A stretch of 64,000 nucleotides of DNA from Pseudomonas sp. KU26590. Lineage in GTDB: Bacteria; Pseudomonadota; Gammaproteobacteria; Pseudomonadales; Pseudomonadaceae. This document shows, piece after piece, positions 27,585-37,627 of this stretch; within the stretch, counting starts at the first letter, position 1; every line of letters begins with the position of its first letter. Position numbers and translations under genes: made by a program. Location of the stretch: the NCBI RefSeq assembly GCF_026153515.1, contig NZ_CP110644.1, forward strand, positions 3,191,501 to 3,255,500. The letters are read 5' to 3'. The notes under the pieces were generated by a model, which saw nothing but the letters and a program-made list of their open reading frames with translations, was not told where the DNA came from and ran no database searches.

Positions 27585-29474
27585 TCAGATACGGAAACTG
27601 CCCACCAATTGCGTCAAGCGCACCGACTGGCGCTCCAGATCGGAACAGGCGCGCAACGTGGCTTGCAGGTTTTCCACGCCTTCCTGGTTCAGCGTGTTGA
27701 TTTCGGTAATGTCGACGTTGATGGCCTCGACCACCGAGGTCTGTTCCTCGGTAGCCGTGGCGACCGACTGGTTCATCGCGTCGATCTCGCCAATCCGCAC
27801 GGTCACGCTTTCCAGGCTGGTGCCGGCCTGGTTGGCGATGCTCACGCTTTCATGGCTCTCGCGCTGGCTGTCGTTCATGATCGCCACCGCTTCACGGGCG
27901 CCGTGTTGCAGCTCCTCGATCATTTTCTGCACCTGGCTGGCCGACTCCTGAGTCCGGTGAGCGAGGCTGCGCACTTCGTCAGCCACCACCGCAAACCCGC
28001 GGCCGGCTTCCCCGGCCCGCGCCGCTTCGATGGCCGCGTTCAGCGCCAGCAAGTTGGTCTGCTGGGAGATGCCGGTGATGACTTCGAGAATCTGCCCGAT
28101 GTTGGCGGTCTTGGTGTTGAGCTGTTCGATCTGCTCGCTGGCGCCGCTGATGCGCGTCGACAAACGGTTCATCGCCTGAATGTTCTGACCGACCACGGCC
28201 TGACCGTTGGAGGCCAGACTGCGGGCGTCGCTGGAATGCCCGGAGGCCATGGCGGCGTTCTGCGCGATTTCCTGCGCCGCTGCGCCCAGCTCGTTGATGG
28301 CCGCCGCCACACTGCTGGTGCGGTTCGCCTGCTGGTCGGAGTTCAGCATAGACGAGTTCGAGGCACTGACCACCCGCAGCGCGACTTCATTGAGCTGCAC
28401 GGTGGAGGAGGCCACTTCGCGCATCGAGTCATGGATCCGCTCCACGAACAGGTTGAAGCCGTTGCCCAGGTAACCGAACTCGTCCTGGCTGAGGATTGCC
28501 AGGCGTTTGGTCAGGTCACCTTCGCCCGCCGCGATGTCATGCATGGCGCGGCCCATGGTGTTCAGCGGCCGCATCAGCACGTTGAGCAGCACGCCCAGCA
28601 GCACAATGATCAGCACCACGGCGATGATGGTGGCGACGATCGCCGAGTTACGGAAATCGCCCAGGGCGGCGTAGGCTTCGTTTTTGTCGACCGCGATGCC
28701 GACGTACCAATTGACCGACGGCAGACCGTCAACGTGAGCAAAGGTGACGACTTCGGTCTTGCCGGCGTGCTCGCTTTCGCTGACGTCCTCGGACAGGCGC
28801 GGCGTCGCGTTCGGGTAGACCTCGGCCAGCGTCTTCATCACCAGCGAGGTGTCCGGATGCACGAGGATGCGGCCGTTGGCGTCGACCAGGAAGGCATGGC
28901 CGTCGTTCTGCAGGCGCAGCGCGCTGATCATCTTCACCAGGACTTCCAGGCTCAGGTCGCCGCCCGCGACGCCGGCCACCCCGGAGGGGCCTTTGACCGG
29001 CGTGGCGATGGTCACGATCAGGCCTTTGGTGACCGCGTCCAGGTACGGCTCGGTCAGGGTGGTCTTGCCGGCCTTCAGCGCATCGGTGTACCAGGGGCGG
29101 GTGCGCGGATCGTAATCGCCGGGCATATCGTCAGGCGGTTGCGTCACGAACGAGCCATCGGCCTTGCCCAGGTAGATGCTCATGAACGTCGAGATCAGCG
29201 TCGGCTGACCGAGCAGGCGATTGAACACTTCAGGCGACGGCGACACGGCGGCGCCCTCGGCAACGTTTTCCACCAGCAGGATGCGTCCCGACATCCAGTT
29301 CTGGATATTACCGGCCGTACTCTCGCCCATCTGGTTCAGACTTTCCCTTAACTGATCGCGGATAGCAGTGCGTTGCAGATAGTCGTTGTAGAGGGTGAAC
29401 AAGGTAAATGCAGCGATCACCACCAGCGAGGCCGCCAGCAGAATTTTGTGGCTGAATTTCAGGGATTTGGTCAT
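27585..29474 (-). CDS. Methyl-accepting chemotaxis protein with amino-acid dCache sensor
   Basis: A 629-aa chemoreceptor with a membrane helix at about 10-30, a periplasmic dCache_1 domain at about 35-275, a second helix at about 278-300, HAMP, and a signalling hairpin with the tip [17 protein letters not shown]. The ligand pocket has Y121, R126, W128, Y144, D146 and D173. These are the residues, with the same numbering, that define the amino-acid-binding dCache motif in P. aeruginosa PctA. It is therefore predicted to sense amino acids. It is monocistronic, with the divergent VOC gene more than 400 bp away. Confidence 0.93.
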   Translation of the reverse strand: MTKSLKFSHKILLAASLVVIAAFTLFTLYNDYLQRTAIRDQLRESLNQMGESTAGNIQNWMSGRILLVENVAEGAAVSPSPEVFNRLLGQPTLISTFMSIYLGKADGSFVTQPPDDMPGDYDPRTRPWYTDALKAGKTTLTEPYLDAVTKGLIVTIATPVKGPSGVAGVAGGDLSLEVLVKMISALRLQNDGHAFLVDANGRILVHPDTSLVMKTLAEVYPNATPRLSEDVSESEHAGKTEVVTFAHVDGLPSVNWYVGIAVDKNEAYAALGDFRNSAIVATIIAVVLIIVLLGVLLNVLMRPLNTMGRAMHDIAAGEGDLTKRLAILSQDEFGYLGNGFNLFVERIHDSMREVASSTVQLNEVALRVVSASNSSMLNSDQQANRTSSVAAAINELGAAAQEIAQNAAMASGHSSDARSLASNGQAVVGQNIQAMNRLSTRISGASEQIEQLNTKTANIGQILEVITGISQQTNLLALNAAIEAARAGEAGRGFAVVADEVRSLAHRTQESASQVQKMIEELQHGAREAVAIMNDSQRESHESVSIANQAGTSLESVTVRIGEIDAMNQSVATATEEQTSVVEAINVDITEINTLNQEGVENLQATLRACSDLERQSVRLTQLVGSFRI

Positions 29475-29891
29475 GCGGTACGAGCCTTCAAACGATTGCA
29501 GGGAAAGGATTGCAGTTTGTCTGCCGGGCTATCGGCAGACGTCGAGATAGATGAATGGCATCCCGCGCAAACAGGCCTCTGTTTGACTGGATTTTGACAA
29601 TCAGTCGTTGACGTGCGGACGACGCGCTACGCACGAAGCTCGGCAAATGGGCGCAACGGGAGGACTGAATGGGGGCGTGAAGCTTGCGGTTGGCAGCTTG
29701 CACGTACGAGCAGATCGTTATAGAGCTTCGCCGAGCAGGCGGAGGTTTGATGGTAGATCGTGAAAGGTCTGTGCCATTGATCAAAATAGTTGAGGCTCAG
29801 CAGCGCAAATATCCGCTTTTCCACCGTCTGTTTACGATCAACACTCTGACCACGTCATCGCTGACGTCCTACCCGTCTACAAGGATCGACC
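29475..29891. other. Intergenic region without a recognised gene
   Basis: This 417-bp gap separates the divergent chemoreceptor and VOC genes and should hold both promoters. I see no REP, strong dyad or credible ORF. AAGGATCGACC just before 29892 is the RBS of the VOC gene. Confidence 0.6.
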
Positions 29892-30317
29892 ATGAGCCTC
29901 TCGCCATTTCATCTCGCCATTCCCGTCTACGACCTCGCCGCCGCGCGCCACTTCTACGGCGACGTGTTCGGTCTTTCCGAGGGCCGCTCCAGCGAACAAT
30001 GGGTCGATTTCGACTTCTACGGCCACCAACTGGTCATCCACGAGCACCCGAAAACCACTTCCCAGGAATCCGTGCATTCCAACGCGGTGGACGGCCACGA
30101 CGTGCCGGTGCCGCATTTCGGCATCATCTTGTACTGGGCGGAATGGGAAGCGCTGGCGGAACGTCTGCGCGCCCGCGAAACGAAGTTTGTGATCGAACCC
30201 TACATCCGCTTTCAGGGCCAGGTCGGCGAGCAGGCCACCATGTTTCTCTTCGACCCGTGCGGCAACGCGCTGGAATTCAAGGCGTTCAAGGACATGAGTC
30301 AGCTGTTCGCCAAATAA
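29892..30317 (+). CDS. VOC-family metalloprotein (glyoxalase/dioxygenase fold)
   Basis: A 141-aa protein with two beta-alpha-beta-beta-beta modules. Likely metal ligands are the His in FHLAIPVYD (H7), a His in the central strand (HFGIIL), and the Glu in GNALEFKAF. The first module contains [11 protein letters not shown], typical of small VOC proteins. The substrate is unknown; candidates are dioxygenase or lyase chemistry on small metabolites. The RBS is AAGG. A terminator follows, so it is a single-gene unit. Confidence 0.88.
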   Translation: MSLSPFHLAIPVYDLAAARHFYGDVFGLSEGRSSEQWVDFDFYGHQLVIHEHPKTTSQESVHSNAVDGHDVPVPHFGIILYWAEWEALAERLRARETKFVIEPYIRFQGQVGEQATMFLFDPCGNALEFKAFKDMSQLFAK

Positions 30318-30329
30318 TCCGGGCTTACC

Positions 30330-30358
30330 AACGGGCGCTTTCCACAGGCGCCCGTTTT
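30330..30358 (+). terminator. Intrinsic terminator after the VOC gene
   Basis: AACGGGCGC pairs with GCGCCCGTT around a 9-base loop and runs into TTTT, 13 bp after the stop. Confidence 0.9.
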
Positions 30359-30454
30359 CGTTAAAGCCGCACCGCGGCCATCTCAACTTACCTGTCCAGC
30401 GGCCGATAAACCTATTCAGCACTTCTTTAATGATCGGACCGGACTGGAATACAT

Positions 30455-32371
30455 ATGCTCACTGCGATGAACAGGATGCTGGAAAATATCAGCGTCAGAT
30501 CCAAGCTGTCACTGGGCTTTGGCGCAGTGCTGGTGTTGACCCTATTGATAGCGTTGGCAGGTTGGTCCGGGATTGGCGGACTGAGTGAAAGGGGAGACCG
30601 GATTCTCGACATCGCAAAACTCAATGACCTGACGCGGGACACGCGCATCGCGCGCTTGTCCTACACGCTCAACTACGATGCAGAGCACGCCGCTGTGGTG
30701 GTCAAGGCGATGGACGACCTCGACAGTCACCTGGCGTACTGCCGCGACAATTTCGATTCGGCGCTGAATATTCCGCATATCCAGTCGGCGAATGAGGCGG
30801 TCAAGCACTATCGCACGCACTTCACCGATTACGTTCAATCGGTGCAGAAGCGCGAGGCCTCTCGTGGGGTTTTCGGCAGCAATGCGGATGCCGCGGTGGA
30901 GCAATTGCAGCAGATGGAAGCCGCTATTTCCGCGAACGGCGACGCTGTGCAGACCGCTGCGGTGGTGAAAGCGCAGGCCTTGGTGGAACAGGCGCGCTTT
31001 CAACTGCGCGGCTACACCTACAGCCTGAAGCCCGAGCTTGAAGCCCCGGCCAAAAAGGCGATCGCTGACGCCCGCGCCTACACCACGGTGCTTGGCCAGG
31101 CGCTGCCTGCGGCACAAAACGATGCCGTGCAGCGCCTCGGCTCGGCCCTCGATGCCTATCTGCTGACCGTGAGCCAGTTCAGTGAGGCCCAGGCCGGAGC
31201 TGCCAAGGCCCAGCTGGGCCTGAACGATGACATCGCCAGTCTGTTTGCCGCCAGTAACGCGCTGGCAAAAAATCAGGCCGTATTGCGTGGCGAAGACATG
31301 GACGCCGCTCGCAACCTGTTGGGTGGCGCGACGCTGGGTGCATTGCTGCTGGGCATTCTCGCGGCCTTGTTGATCACGCGCTTGATTGTTCTGCCGCTGA
31401 GGGACGCGCTGCGTACCGCCGAGCAGGTGGCCGGTGGCGACCTGACAAATGCCCGTGTGGTGACGCGCAATGACGAACTGGGCATGTTGCAACGCAGCAT
31501 GGCGCGGATGACGGTCAACCTGCGCGAACTGATTGCCGGGTTGCGCAATGGCGTGACGCAGATCGCCAGCGCCGCCGAGGAGTTGTCAGCGATCACCGAG
31601 CAAACCAGTGCAGGCGTCAACAGCCAGAAGATCGAAACCGATCAGGTGGCAACGGCGATGAACGAAATGGCCGCCACCGTGCAGGAAGTTGCACGCAACG
31701 CGGAAAGCGCTTCCGAGGCCGCAGCCACTGCCACCCGTGAGGCCCGTGACGGTGACGAGGTGGTGCGTCAGGCCATCGACCAGATCGAGCGCCTGGCCAC
31801 CGAAGTCGTGAACTCAACGGTGGCCATGGCGGATCTGAAAACCGAAAGCGGCAAAATTGGCAGCGTCCTCGACGTCATCAAGTCGGTCGCTCAACAGACC
31901 AACCTGCTGGCGCTGAACGCCGCCATCGAGGCTGCGCGGGCGGGCGAGGCAGGAAGGGGCTTTGCGGTGGTCGCCGACGAGGTGCGCAGCCTGGCCCAGC
32001 GCACCCAGTCTTCCACTGAAGAAATCGAGCAACTGATCACCGGTCTGCAAAGCGGCACGCAGCAGGTGGCAGGGATCCTCGAAAACAGCCGCGTGTTGAC
32101 CGACAGCAGTGTCGAGCTGAGCCGTCGCGCCGGGGTGTCCCTGGGCGGCATCACCCGCTCGGTGTTGTCCATCGAGTCAATGAACCACCAGATCGCTGCT
32201 GCCGCTGAAGAGCAAAGCGCTGTCGCCGAAGAAATCAACCGCAGCGTGATCAGTGTTCGCGAAGTCTCCGAGCAAACATCGGCAGCCAGCGAACAGACCG
32301 CAGCTTCCAGTGTGGAACTCGCCCGGCTGGGCGTGCACCTGCAAACCCTGGTGGCGAAATTCAAGGTGTGA
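30455..32371 (+). CDS. Methyl-accepting chemotaxis protein with all-helical sensor (HBM-like)
   Basis: A 638-aa chemoreceptor. A membrane helix at about 20-42 is followed by about 245 residues of helix-only periplasmic domain, the length and character of the helical bimodular (HBM) sensor seen in McpS-type receptors for TCA-cycle acids. Then come a second helix at about 288-308, HAMP, and a signalling domain with [21 protein letters not shown] assignment is from size and helicity; the ligand is a guess. The ATG at 30455 is used. Confidence 0.88.
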   Translation: MLTAMNRMLENISVRSKLSLGFGAVLVLTLLIALAGWSGIGGLSERGDRILDIAKLNDLTRDTRIARLSYTLNYDAEHAAVVVKAMDDLDSHLAYCRDNFDSALNIPHIQSANEAVKHYRTHFTDYVQSVQKREASRGVFGSNADAAVEQLQQMEAAISANGDAVQTAAVVKAQALVEQARFQLRGYTYSLKPELEAPAKKAIADARAYTTVLGQALPAAQNDAVQRLGSALDAYLLTVSQFSEAQAGAAKAQLGLNDDIASLFAASNALAKNQAVLRGEDMDAARNLLGGATLGALLLGILAALLITRLIVLPLRDALRTAEQVAGGDLTNARVVTRNDELGMLQRSMARMTVNLRELIAGLRNGVTQIASAAEELSAITEQTSAGVNSQKIETDQVATAMNEMAATVQEVARNAESASEAAATATREARDGDEVVRQAIDQIERLATEVVNSTVAMADLKTESGKIGSVLDVIKSVAQQTNLLALNAAIEAARAGEAGRGFAVVADEVRSLAQRTQSSTEEIEQLITGLQSGTQQVAGILENSRVLTDSSVELSRRAGVSLGGITRSVLSIESMNHQIAAAAEEQSAVAEEINRSVISVREVSEQTSAASEQTAASSVELARLGVHLQTLVAKFKV

Positions 32372-32406
32372 CCGCGCGGCGCGCGCTGCCGTGACAGGCT
32401 ATAGCG

Positions 32407-33282
32407 TCAGCGTCGGCGGGGGAGTGCGTCCACAACGCAGCTTCTGAACAATTCCAGCAGCGGCGTGTGCCGCTGCAGGTATTTGCTCACCAGCACGATC
32501 TCGCGGAAAAAGGTCATCTCGCCCAGATCGATGACCCGCACGTCCTGCGCATGTTCCAGCCACAATCCGGCCATGGGCACCAGCGCCACGCCGAGCCCGG
32601 CGCGGACCATCTTGACGATGGCGTCCAGCTCGTCGAGCTCCAGGGTTTGCCGCACCTCCAGCTTGCGCTCGCGCAGGAACCGGGTAACCCGGCGGCCGCC
32701 GAACGAGCGTTGATCGTAGCGAATAAAGGGATTGTCGGTCAGGATCTGCCGAGGGTCGTCGCCCTGCATGTCGGACGGCGTGATCAGCACAAACGGCTCC
32801 CTGGCAATCACCTCGGCGTGCAGCTCCTTGGGCAGGGCGAACGGCGGCTTGATCATGATCGCCAGGTCCAGCTCGCCGGCGTCCACCTGACTGAGCAGAT
32901 TCAGCGACACCCCCGGCACCAGACTGGCTTCGATGAACGGCGCCTTGCTGCGCAGCGCGACCAGGGCTTGGGGCAAGATGCCGGTCTGCGCGGTGCTGAT
33001 GGCGCCGATGCGCAGCGAACCCCGAAAGTCATTGGCGCTGTCGGGGCTGCCCATGCGCCCGAACAACTGCAGGATTTCTTCGGCCAGTGCCACGGCGCGC
33101 TGTCCGGCGGCATTCAACGTGGCGGCGCGGCCGGTGCGGTCGAACAGGGTGACGCCCAGGGTGTCTTCGAGGTTCTTGATCTGTGCGCTGACCGCCGATT
33201 GCGTCAGGCCGACCTCGCGTCCCGCCGCCGCGAAGGTGCCTCGGCGCGCCACGCAGACGAAGGTTTTCAACTCTCTGATCAT
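32407..33282 (-). CDS. LysR-family transcriptional regulator
   Basis: A 291-aa regulator: winged helix MIRELKTFVCVARRGTFAAA, LTQSAVSAQIKNLEDTLG, then an effector domain with GSLRIGAIS-like strands (about 90-290). The start is the ATG at 33282 with AGGA 8 bases upstream; the frame stays open to 33384 but that part is unlike LysR proteins. It is tail-to-tail with the preceding chemoreceptor and shares a direction with xenA, so its target is not obvious. Confidence 0.92.
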   Translation of the reverse strand: MIRELKTFVCVARRGTFAAAGREVGLTQSAVSAQIKNLEDTLGVTLFDRTGRAATLNAAGQRAVALAEEILQLFGRMGSPDSANDFRGSLRIGAISTAQTGILPQALVALRSKAPFIEASLVPGVSLNLLSQVDAGELDLAIMIKPPFALPKELHAEVIAREPFVLITPSDMQGDDPRQILTDNPFIRYDQRSFGGRRVTRFLRERKLEVRQTLELDELDAIVKMVRAGLGVALVPMAGLWLEHAQDVRVIDLGEMTFFREIVLVSKYLQRHTPLLELFRSCVVDALPRRR

Positions 33283-33364
33283 CGTCAGGTCCTGGGAGGG
33301 GAATTCAAATCGGGCAGGGCGCATCGACAGGCGGCCGGCAGCGGATAGTAACCAGTGCCGTCGA

Positions 33365-33399
33365 CAAATAAAATGCCGCCTCAATGGGCGGCATTTTTT
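33365..33399 (-). terminator. Intrinsic terminator of xenA
   Basis: ATGCCGCC/GGGCGGCAT closes on a short loop. On the minus strand it is followed by TTTTATTT, 13 bp past the xenA stop. The T-run on the plus strand could also make it bidirectional. Confidence 0.9.
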
Positions 33400-33411
33400 A
33401 TCGCGGGACGC

Positions 33412-34503
33412 TTAACGATAGCGTTCCAGCCAGTGGGCGTAAGGCGCAGGCAGGGTCCACGCGGCTTTGTCGACGCCCAGCTCCTTGGCGGCGAAATACG
33501 CCCAATGCGGGTCCGCCAAGTGCGCCCGGCCGATGGACACCAGGTCCAGCTGACCGTTTTGCACGGCGGCCTGAGCCAGTTGCGGATCGCCAAAACCCCA
33601 TGCCGAGGTCACCGGGATACCGGCTTCGCGGCGTACGCGTTCGGCGACCGGGCCCATGAAGGCCGGGCCCCACGGAATGTTGGTTTCCGGGATGGTGAAG
33701 CCGACGCTGACGCTCAGCAGATCCAGACCGCCGGCCCTGAAGCGGCGCGCCAGTTCGATGGATTCGGTGAGGGTCTGCTCGTCACGGCCGTCGTACTCGA
33801 TCACACCGAAGCGCGCAGTCAGGGGCAGGTTTTCCGGCCAGACTTCACGCACGGCGGCGAGGGTTTCCAGCAGGAAGCGGCTGCGGTTGTCGAAGCTGCC
33901 GCCGTAGGCGTCGGTGCGCTGGTTGGAGTGTTCGGAGAAGAAGCTCTGGCCCAGGTAACCGTGGGCAAAGTGCAGCTCGATCCACTCAAAGCCGGCTTCA
34001 CGGGCGCGGCGTGCGGCGTCGACGAAGTCCTGCTTGACCCGGGCGATGTCGTCCAGGGTCATTTCCTGCGGGACTTTCGGCAGGTTGGCGCCAAAGGCGA
34101 TGGCCGAGGGCGCGATGGTCTGCCAGCCACGGGCGTCATCGGCGGCCATGTGGTCGTCGCCTTCCCATGGACGGTTGGCGCTGGCCTTGCGACCGGCGTG
34201 GGCGATCTGGATGCCCGGGATCGAACCCGCGGCCTTGATCGCCTGCACGGCAGGGATGAATGCCTGGGCGTGCTCGTCGCTCCAGATACCGGCGCAACCC
34301 GGGGTGATGCGACCTTCAGGGGAGACGGCTGTGGCTTCGACGACCACCAGACCGGCGCCGCCGCGGGCCATGCTGGCGAGGTGAACGTGGTGCCAGTCGT
34401 TGATGACGCCGTTGTCTGCCACGTACTGACACATTGGAGGAATGGCGATGCGGTTACGCAGGGTCACGTCCTTCAGCGTGAAGGGTTCGAACAATGCAGA
34501 CAT
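33412..34503 (-). CDS. xenA: Xenobiotic reductase A, old yellow enzyme family
   Basis: A 363-aa FMN-dependent NAD(P)H ene-reductase, the same length as P. putida XenA. It reduces activated alkenes, quinones and nitro compounds. Cys25 (IPPMCQY) tunes the flavin, and H178, H181 and Y183 (ELHFAHGYLG) form the substrate-binding site, all at XenA positions. The start is the ATG at 34503 with AGGAG upstream; a longer frame to 34626 would run into the divergent regulator. The ArsR-type gene opposite probably controls it. Confidence 0.96.
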   Translation of the reverse strand: MSALFEPFTLKDVTLRNRIAIPPMCQYVADNGVINDWHHVHLASMARGGAGLVVVEATAVSPEGRITPGCAGIWSDEHAQAFIPAVQAIKAAGSIPGIQIAHAGRKASANRPWEGDDHMAADDARGWQTIAPSAIAFGANLPKVPQEMTLDDIARVKQDFVDAARRAREAGFEWIELHFAHGYLGQSFFSEHSNQRTDAYGGSFDNRSRFLLETLAAVREVWPENLPLTARFGVIEYDGRDEQTLTESIELARRFRAGGLDLLSVSVGFTIPETNIPWGPAFMGPVAERVRREAGIPVTSAWGFGDPQLAQAAVQNGQLDLVSIGRAHLADPHWAYFAAKELGVDKAAWTLPAPYAHWLERYR

Positions 34504-34533
34504 GGAAATACTCCTGATGATTGAATTCGCTTG

Positions 34534-34549
34534 TTCGATAGTATTCGAA
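34534..34549. promoter_or_regulatory. Candidate operator between xenA and the ArsR-type gene
   Basis: TTCGA-TAGTAT-TCGAA is a perfect 5-bp-arm dyad in the short divergent gap, 31 bp from the xenA start. ArsR proteins bind such dyads and usually repress the neighbouring gene. Confidence 0.5.
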
Positions 34550-34588
34550 ATATGGCGAAGGATGAAACCCCCCGCTATGATGCGCGGC

Positions 34589-34888
34589 ATGCGCGCCTTC
34601 AAACATCCGTTACCCACCGAACTCACACTTGAGCGTTTGCTTTACGCTTTAAGTGACCCCGTGCGTCTCGACATCGTTCGCTGTCTTTCCTCGGTGGCCG
34701 AGGCGACTTGCGGTGAACTCGACGGCGGGCGACCCAAGTCCAGCATGTCCCATCACTTCCGGGTGCTGCGCGACGCGGGCCTGGTGCACACGCGTAACAT
34801 CGGCACCACGCACTTGAACTCACTGCGCACCGAGGAGCTGGATGCGCGGTTTCCGGGATTGTTGCGCAGCATTCTGGCGCAGGCGTGA
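34589..34888 (+). CDS. ArsR-family winged-helix regulator
   Basis: A 99-aa regulator with an HTH core: LLYALSDPVRLDIVRCL and SSMSHHFRVLRDAGLVHTR. There is no CxC metal-binding box in the recognition helix, so it likely senses an organic compound or redox change. The start is uncertain: ATG 34589 gives MRAFKHPL, while ATGs at 34562, 34577 and 34580 are alternatives. It is divergent from xenA and is its probable repressor. Confidence 0.88.
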   Translation: MRAFKHPLPTELTLERLLYALSDPVRLDIVRCLSSVAEATCGELDGGRPKSSMSHHFRVLRDAGLVHTRNIGTTHLNSLRTEELDARFPGLLRSILAQA

Positions 34889-34940
34889 ACCGGCGTTTTC
34901 AGACGCACGGGGCAGTCCGTTGCACAGCCTCAGCGCACAC

Positions 34941-34976
34941 AAAAATGGCCCGATCTTGCGATCGGGCCATTTTATT
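34941..34976. terminator. Bidirectional terminator
   Basis: AATGGCCCGAT/ATCGGGCCATT closes on CTTGCG, with AAAA on the left and TTTTATTT on the right. It serves the convergent ArsR-type gene and the membrane-protein gene. Confidence 0.92.
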
Positions 34977-34996
34977 TGCTCGCTTGAACCTGACGC

Positions 34997-36022
34997 TTAG
35001 ACGGCGGTAACGATCTTCGCAACCGGCTGGGTACGACGACCCATTGCACCGGCACCTGCGGCGACAAGGGCGGAAACCACCAGGGTGAGCAGCAGGATCC
35101 AGGCGGCGCGGGAAATGTTTTTCGCCGCGACGTCCGCCGCTTCACGGGCTTTCTGTTCGGCCTGAGCTTTCAGCTCCTGGTACTTGGCGTAGGCCTGACG
35201 GTAGCTGGCCTGGGCCTGATCGACGATCTGATTGGCCTCGGCGTCGGTCTTGTTGCCACGGGCCTTGATCAGGTTGACGAAGGCCTGACGGTCAGCCGCG
35301 TCCCACGCCTGATCACCCTTGGCTTTCAGACGGTCCAGCAAGCCGCTCAGTTGCTCATCGGCCTGTTGTGGATCCTGGGCGCTGCGCTGTGCGGTGTTTT
35401 TCGCGTCTTGCTGGGTAGTGGCGACGTCCTGCTTGACTGTGTTCGGGTCCAGTTCAGGCTTGCCGGTCTGACGCATGGCTTGTTCGATCTCACCCTGAAT
35501 GTCGTTCAAATTGAAGTCGATGCCCTGGGCACGCAGTTGCTCCTGAATCTGGCCGCCAACGGCCGGGGCCACTTGCGCGATACCGCTGCCCACTGCCGAC
35601 AGGCCGCTGCCCGCCAGGTTCAGACCGCCACGTACCACGCCGGTCACGGCGCTGGAGACCAGATACACGCTGATCAGCGAAACGCTGGCCCAGACCAGAA
35701 TGCCGTGGAAGGCGCCTTCACGATGGGCCAACCGGCCGGCGGCCCAGCCACCGACGAACAGGGAAATGACCATACTCACACCCAGCCAGATGCCGGCGCC
35801 TTTGCCCATGCCCGCCAGCGGGTCGGCTTCTTGCAGCGGGTCGATGCTGGCGCTGCCGATGGCGGTGCCCAGCAAGCTGAGCATGAGTGATACGACCAGT
35901 GCCAGTACGACACCGGCCAGAATGGCGCCCCAGGAAATACGTTTGAGCAAGGGGGCAACGGCAGTGCCTCGGTAGACGGGGTCGTCGTATCCAACGGGCG
36001 TTACTTGGTCATCGCGAATCAT
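34997..36022 (-). CDS. Multi-pass membrane protein with helical domain, PhnA-like annotation class
   Basis: A 341-aa inner-membrane protein. Hydrophobic segments are at about 28-55, 80-100 and 112-135 and a last one near 310-335. Between them is a helical soluble region rich in Ala/Gln/Lys (about 150-300). The usual database name, PhnA-like, says nothing about function. The start is the ATG at 36022 with AAGGAA 10 bases upstream; ATG 36043 lacks an RBS. Such proteins are often stress-induced, but there is no direct sign of that here. Confidence 0.75.
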   Translation of the reverse strand: MIRDDQVTPVGYDDPVYRGTAVAPLLKRISWGAILAGVVLALVVSLMLSLLGTAIGSASIDPLQEADPLAGMGKGAGIWLGVSMVISLFVGGWAAGRLAHREGAFHGILVWASVSLISVYLVSSAVTGVVRGGLNLAGSGLSAVGSGIAQVAPAVGGQIQEQLRAQGIDFNLNDIQGEIEQAMRQTGKPELDPNTVKQDVATTQQDAKNTAQRSAQDPQQADEQLSGLLDRLKAKGDQAWDAADRQAFVNLIKARGNKTDAEANQIVDQAQASYRQAYAKYQELKAQAEQKAREAADVAAKNISRAAWILLLTLVVSALVAAGAGAMGRRTQPVAKIVTAV

Positions 36023-36284
36023 GATGTCAGTTCCTTTGGTCATTGGCAGAACGCAAGGATCCTTGCGTGTACTTCAATGACCCTCGCGGTTTTTAGTTAG
36101 TTTTACGCAGGCCGCAAATAAAATAGTGGCAAAAGGCCTAAACTTTAAAAGTTACGGAAAATCAAAGGGCTGCAAGCAGATCAAATTGGAATTAAAGCTA
36201 TTCAGAATCGCGATAGGCGCCACTCCGGAGCCTGTCCTTAAATACCTCCCATTCCACCGTCGTGAATTTCTCCGAGACAGCTAG

Positions 36285-37337
36285 ATGAACAGCCTCACAG
36301 CCGATGACCGAAGTCAGGTCACTCGCGAAGCCACCGTTACCTACTGGAAACACATCGTCCCGATCGTGCAGATCGCCTTCGCGATCCATGTGCTGCTGCT
36401 GGGTTTGTTCCTGCTTGTGGATGTGCCGGTGATGTGGATGACCAATGCGGTGAGCGTCACGGCCTACATCGCCTGTCTGCTGTCGATCAGGCGCCGCTTG
36501 TACCGCTGCGCCGGCATGCTCATCTGCATTGAAGTCATCATCCACGCCGCGATTGCCACCTGGTGTGTTGGCTGGGACAGCAACTTCTATCTCTACGTGT
36601 TCTGCATCGTGCCCATCATCGCCTTCGGCTTTCATTCGTCGCCTGTGCGGCGCAGGTGCCTGAACACGGCCGTGCTTATCGTTACGGTGGGCGGCTACGT
36701 CCTGCGCAACAAGGTGCCGGTGACCAGCATCAGCCCCCATGCGCAGGACCTTTTTGGCGCGGTCAATGCTTTGGCCGCGACGGCGCTGTTGCTGCACGTC
36801 ACGGCGCTGTCGGTGCGCTTTAACCTGACCATGCACATGAACCTTTACCAGTCTGCCCACCGCGACAGCCTGACCAACCTCTACACCCGGCGCCGCGTGC
36901 TGCAGCGCTTGCGTCAGTTGGGCGGAGGTCGCCGCGAGATCCCCACGGCGCTGGTGCTGATCGACATCGATCACTTCAAACAGATCAACGACCAGCATGG
37001 CCACGACCTGGGCGACGTGGTGCTGCAGCAGGTGGCCGACGTCATCGCCAAGTGCGTACGCACCACCGACATCGCCGCGCGCTGGGGCGGCGAGGAGTTT
37101 CTGGTGTTGATGCCCAACACCCCCTTCGAGGACGCCCGGCTGATCGCCGAGCGAATTCTCACGCACATTCGCGAAGAGGTCGGGGAGATCAGGCAGATGA
37201 GCCTGAACCTCACGGCGACCCTTGCAGTGGCAACGTTGCAAGAGGGGGAGACCTTCCGGGATGCGCTTAACCGGGCGGATCAGCGCCTGTATGAAGGCAA
37301 GCAGGAGGGACGCAATCGGGTGATGCTGGCGGAGTGA
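36285..37337 (+). CDS. Membrane diguanylate cyclase (GGDEF) with intact I-site
   Basis: A 350-aa protein with five or six membrane helices at about 22-180 and a GGDEF domain at about 185-345. The active site is WGGEEF (267-272) and the inhibitory site is R259-xx-D262, correctly five residues before it, so c-di-GMP feedback is expected. This contrasts with the GGDEF protein at 26236, which lacks the I-site. It is divergent from the PhnA-like gene and upstream of muxA, but separated from it by 290 bp. Confidence 0.92.
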   Translation: MNSLTADDRSQVTREATVTYWKHIVPIVQIAFAIHVLLLGLFLLVDVPVMWMTNAVSVTAYIACLLSIRRRLYRCAGMLICIEVIIHAAIATWCVGWDSNFYLYVFCIVPIIAFGFHSSPVRRRCLNTAVLIVTVGGYVLRNKVPVTSISPHAQDLFGAVNALAATALLLHVTALSVRFNLTMHMNLYQSAHRDSLTNLYTRRRVLQRLRQLGGGRREIPTALVLIDIDHFKQINDQHGHDLGDVVLQQVADVIAKCVRTTDIAARWGGEEFLVLMPNTPFEDARLIAERILTHIREEVGEIRQMSLNLTATLAVATLQEGETFRDALNRADQRLYEGKQEGRNRVMLAE

Positions 37338-37627
37338 GCGCGATCGCGGTCATGAATGCCTCCCCATGCGCCCGCTGAATGTAAATTCTCTGAAAAGGTG
37401 GGGCGCGTCGCTTGTTCCTGCCGATCACCCAAGGCTAAATGTCGCAACAATTCGAAACACCTCAATCCGAACTTCAGCCAGCCAGGCGGCGCCTGCTGCA
37501 CAACCGCGGCTCGCCGCGCGCCTCGACGTTGCCTGGCGCAGCGGTTTGCTCGCCGTGGTGTACCGATCCGCCCGGTGACGCCGGCTGACGGCTTTACTTT
37601 TGTCCCTTGGCCACAAAGAAGTAACCC

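Noticed and set aside
27609..29351. 580-aa plus-strand ORF opposite the chemoreceptor
   Set aside because: It is a GC-driven shadow; the minus strand has a complete dCache-HAMP-signalling protein.
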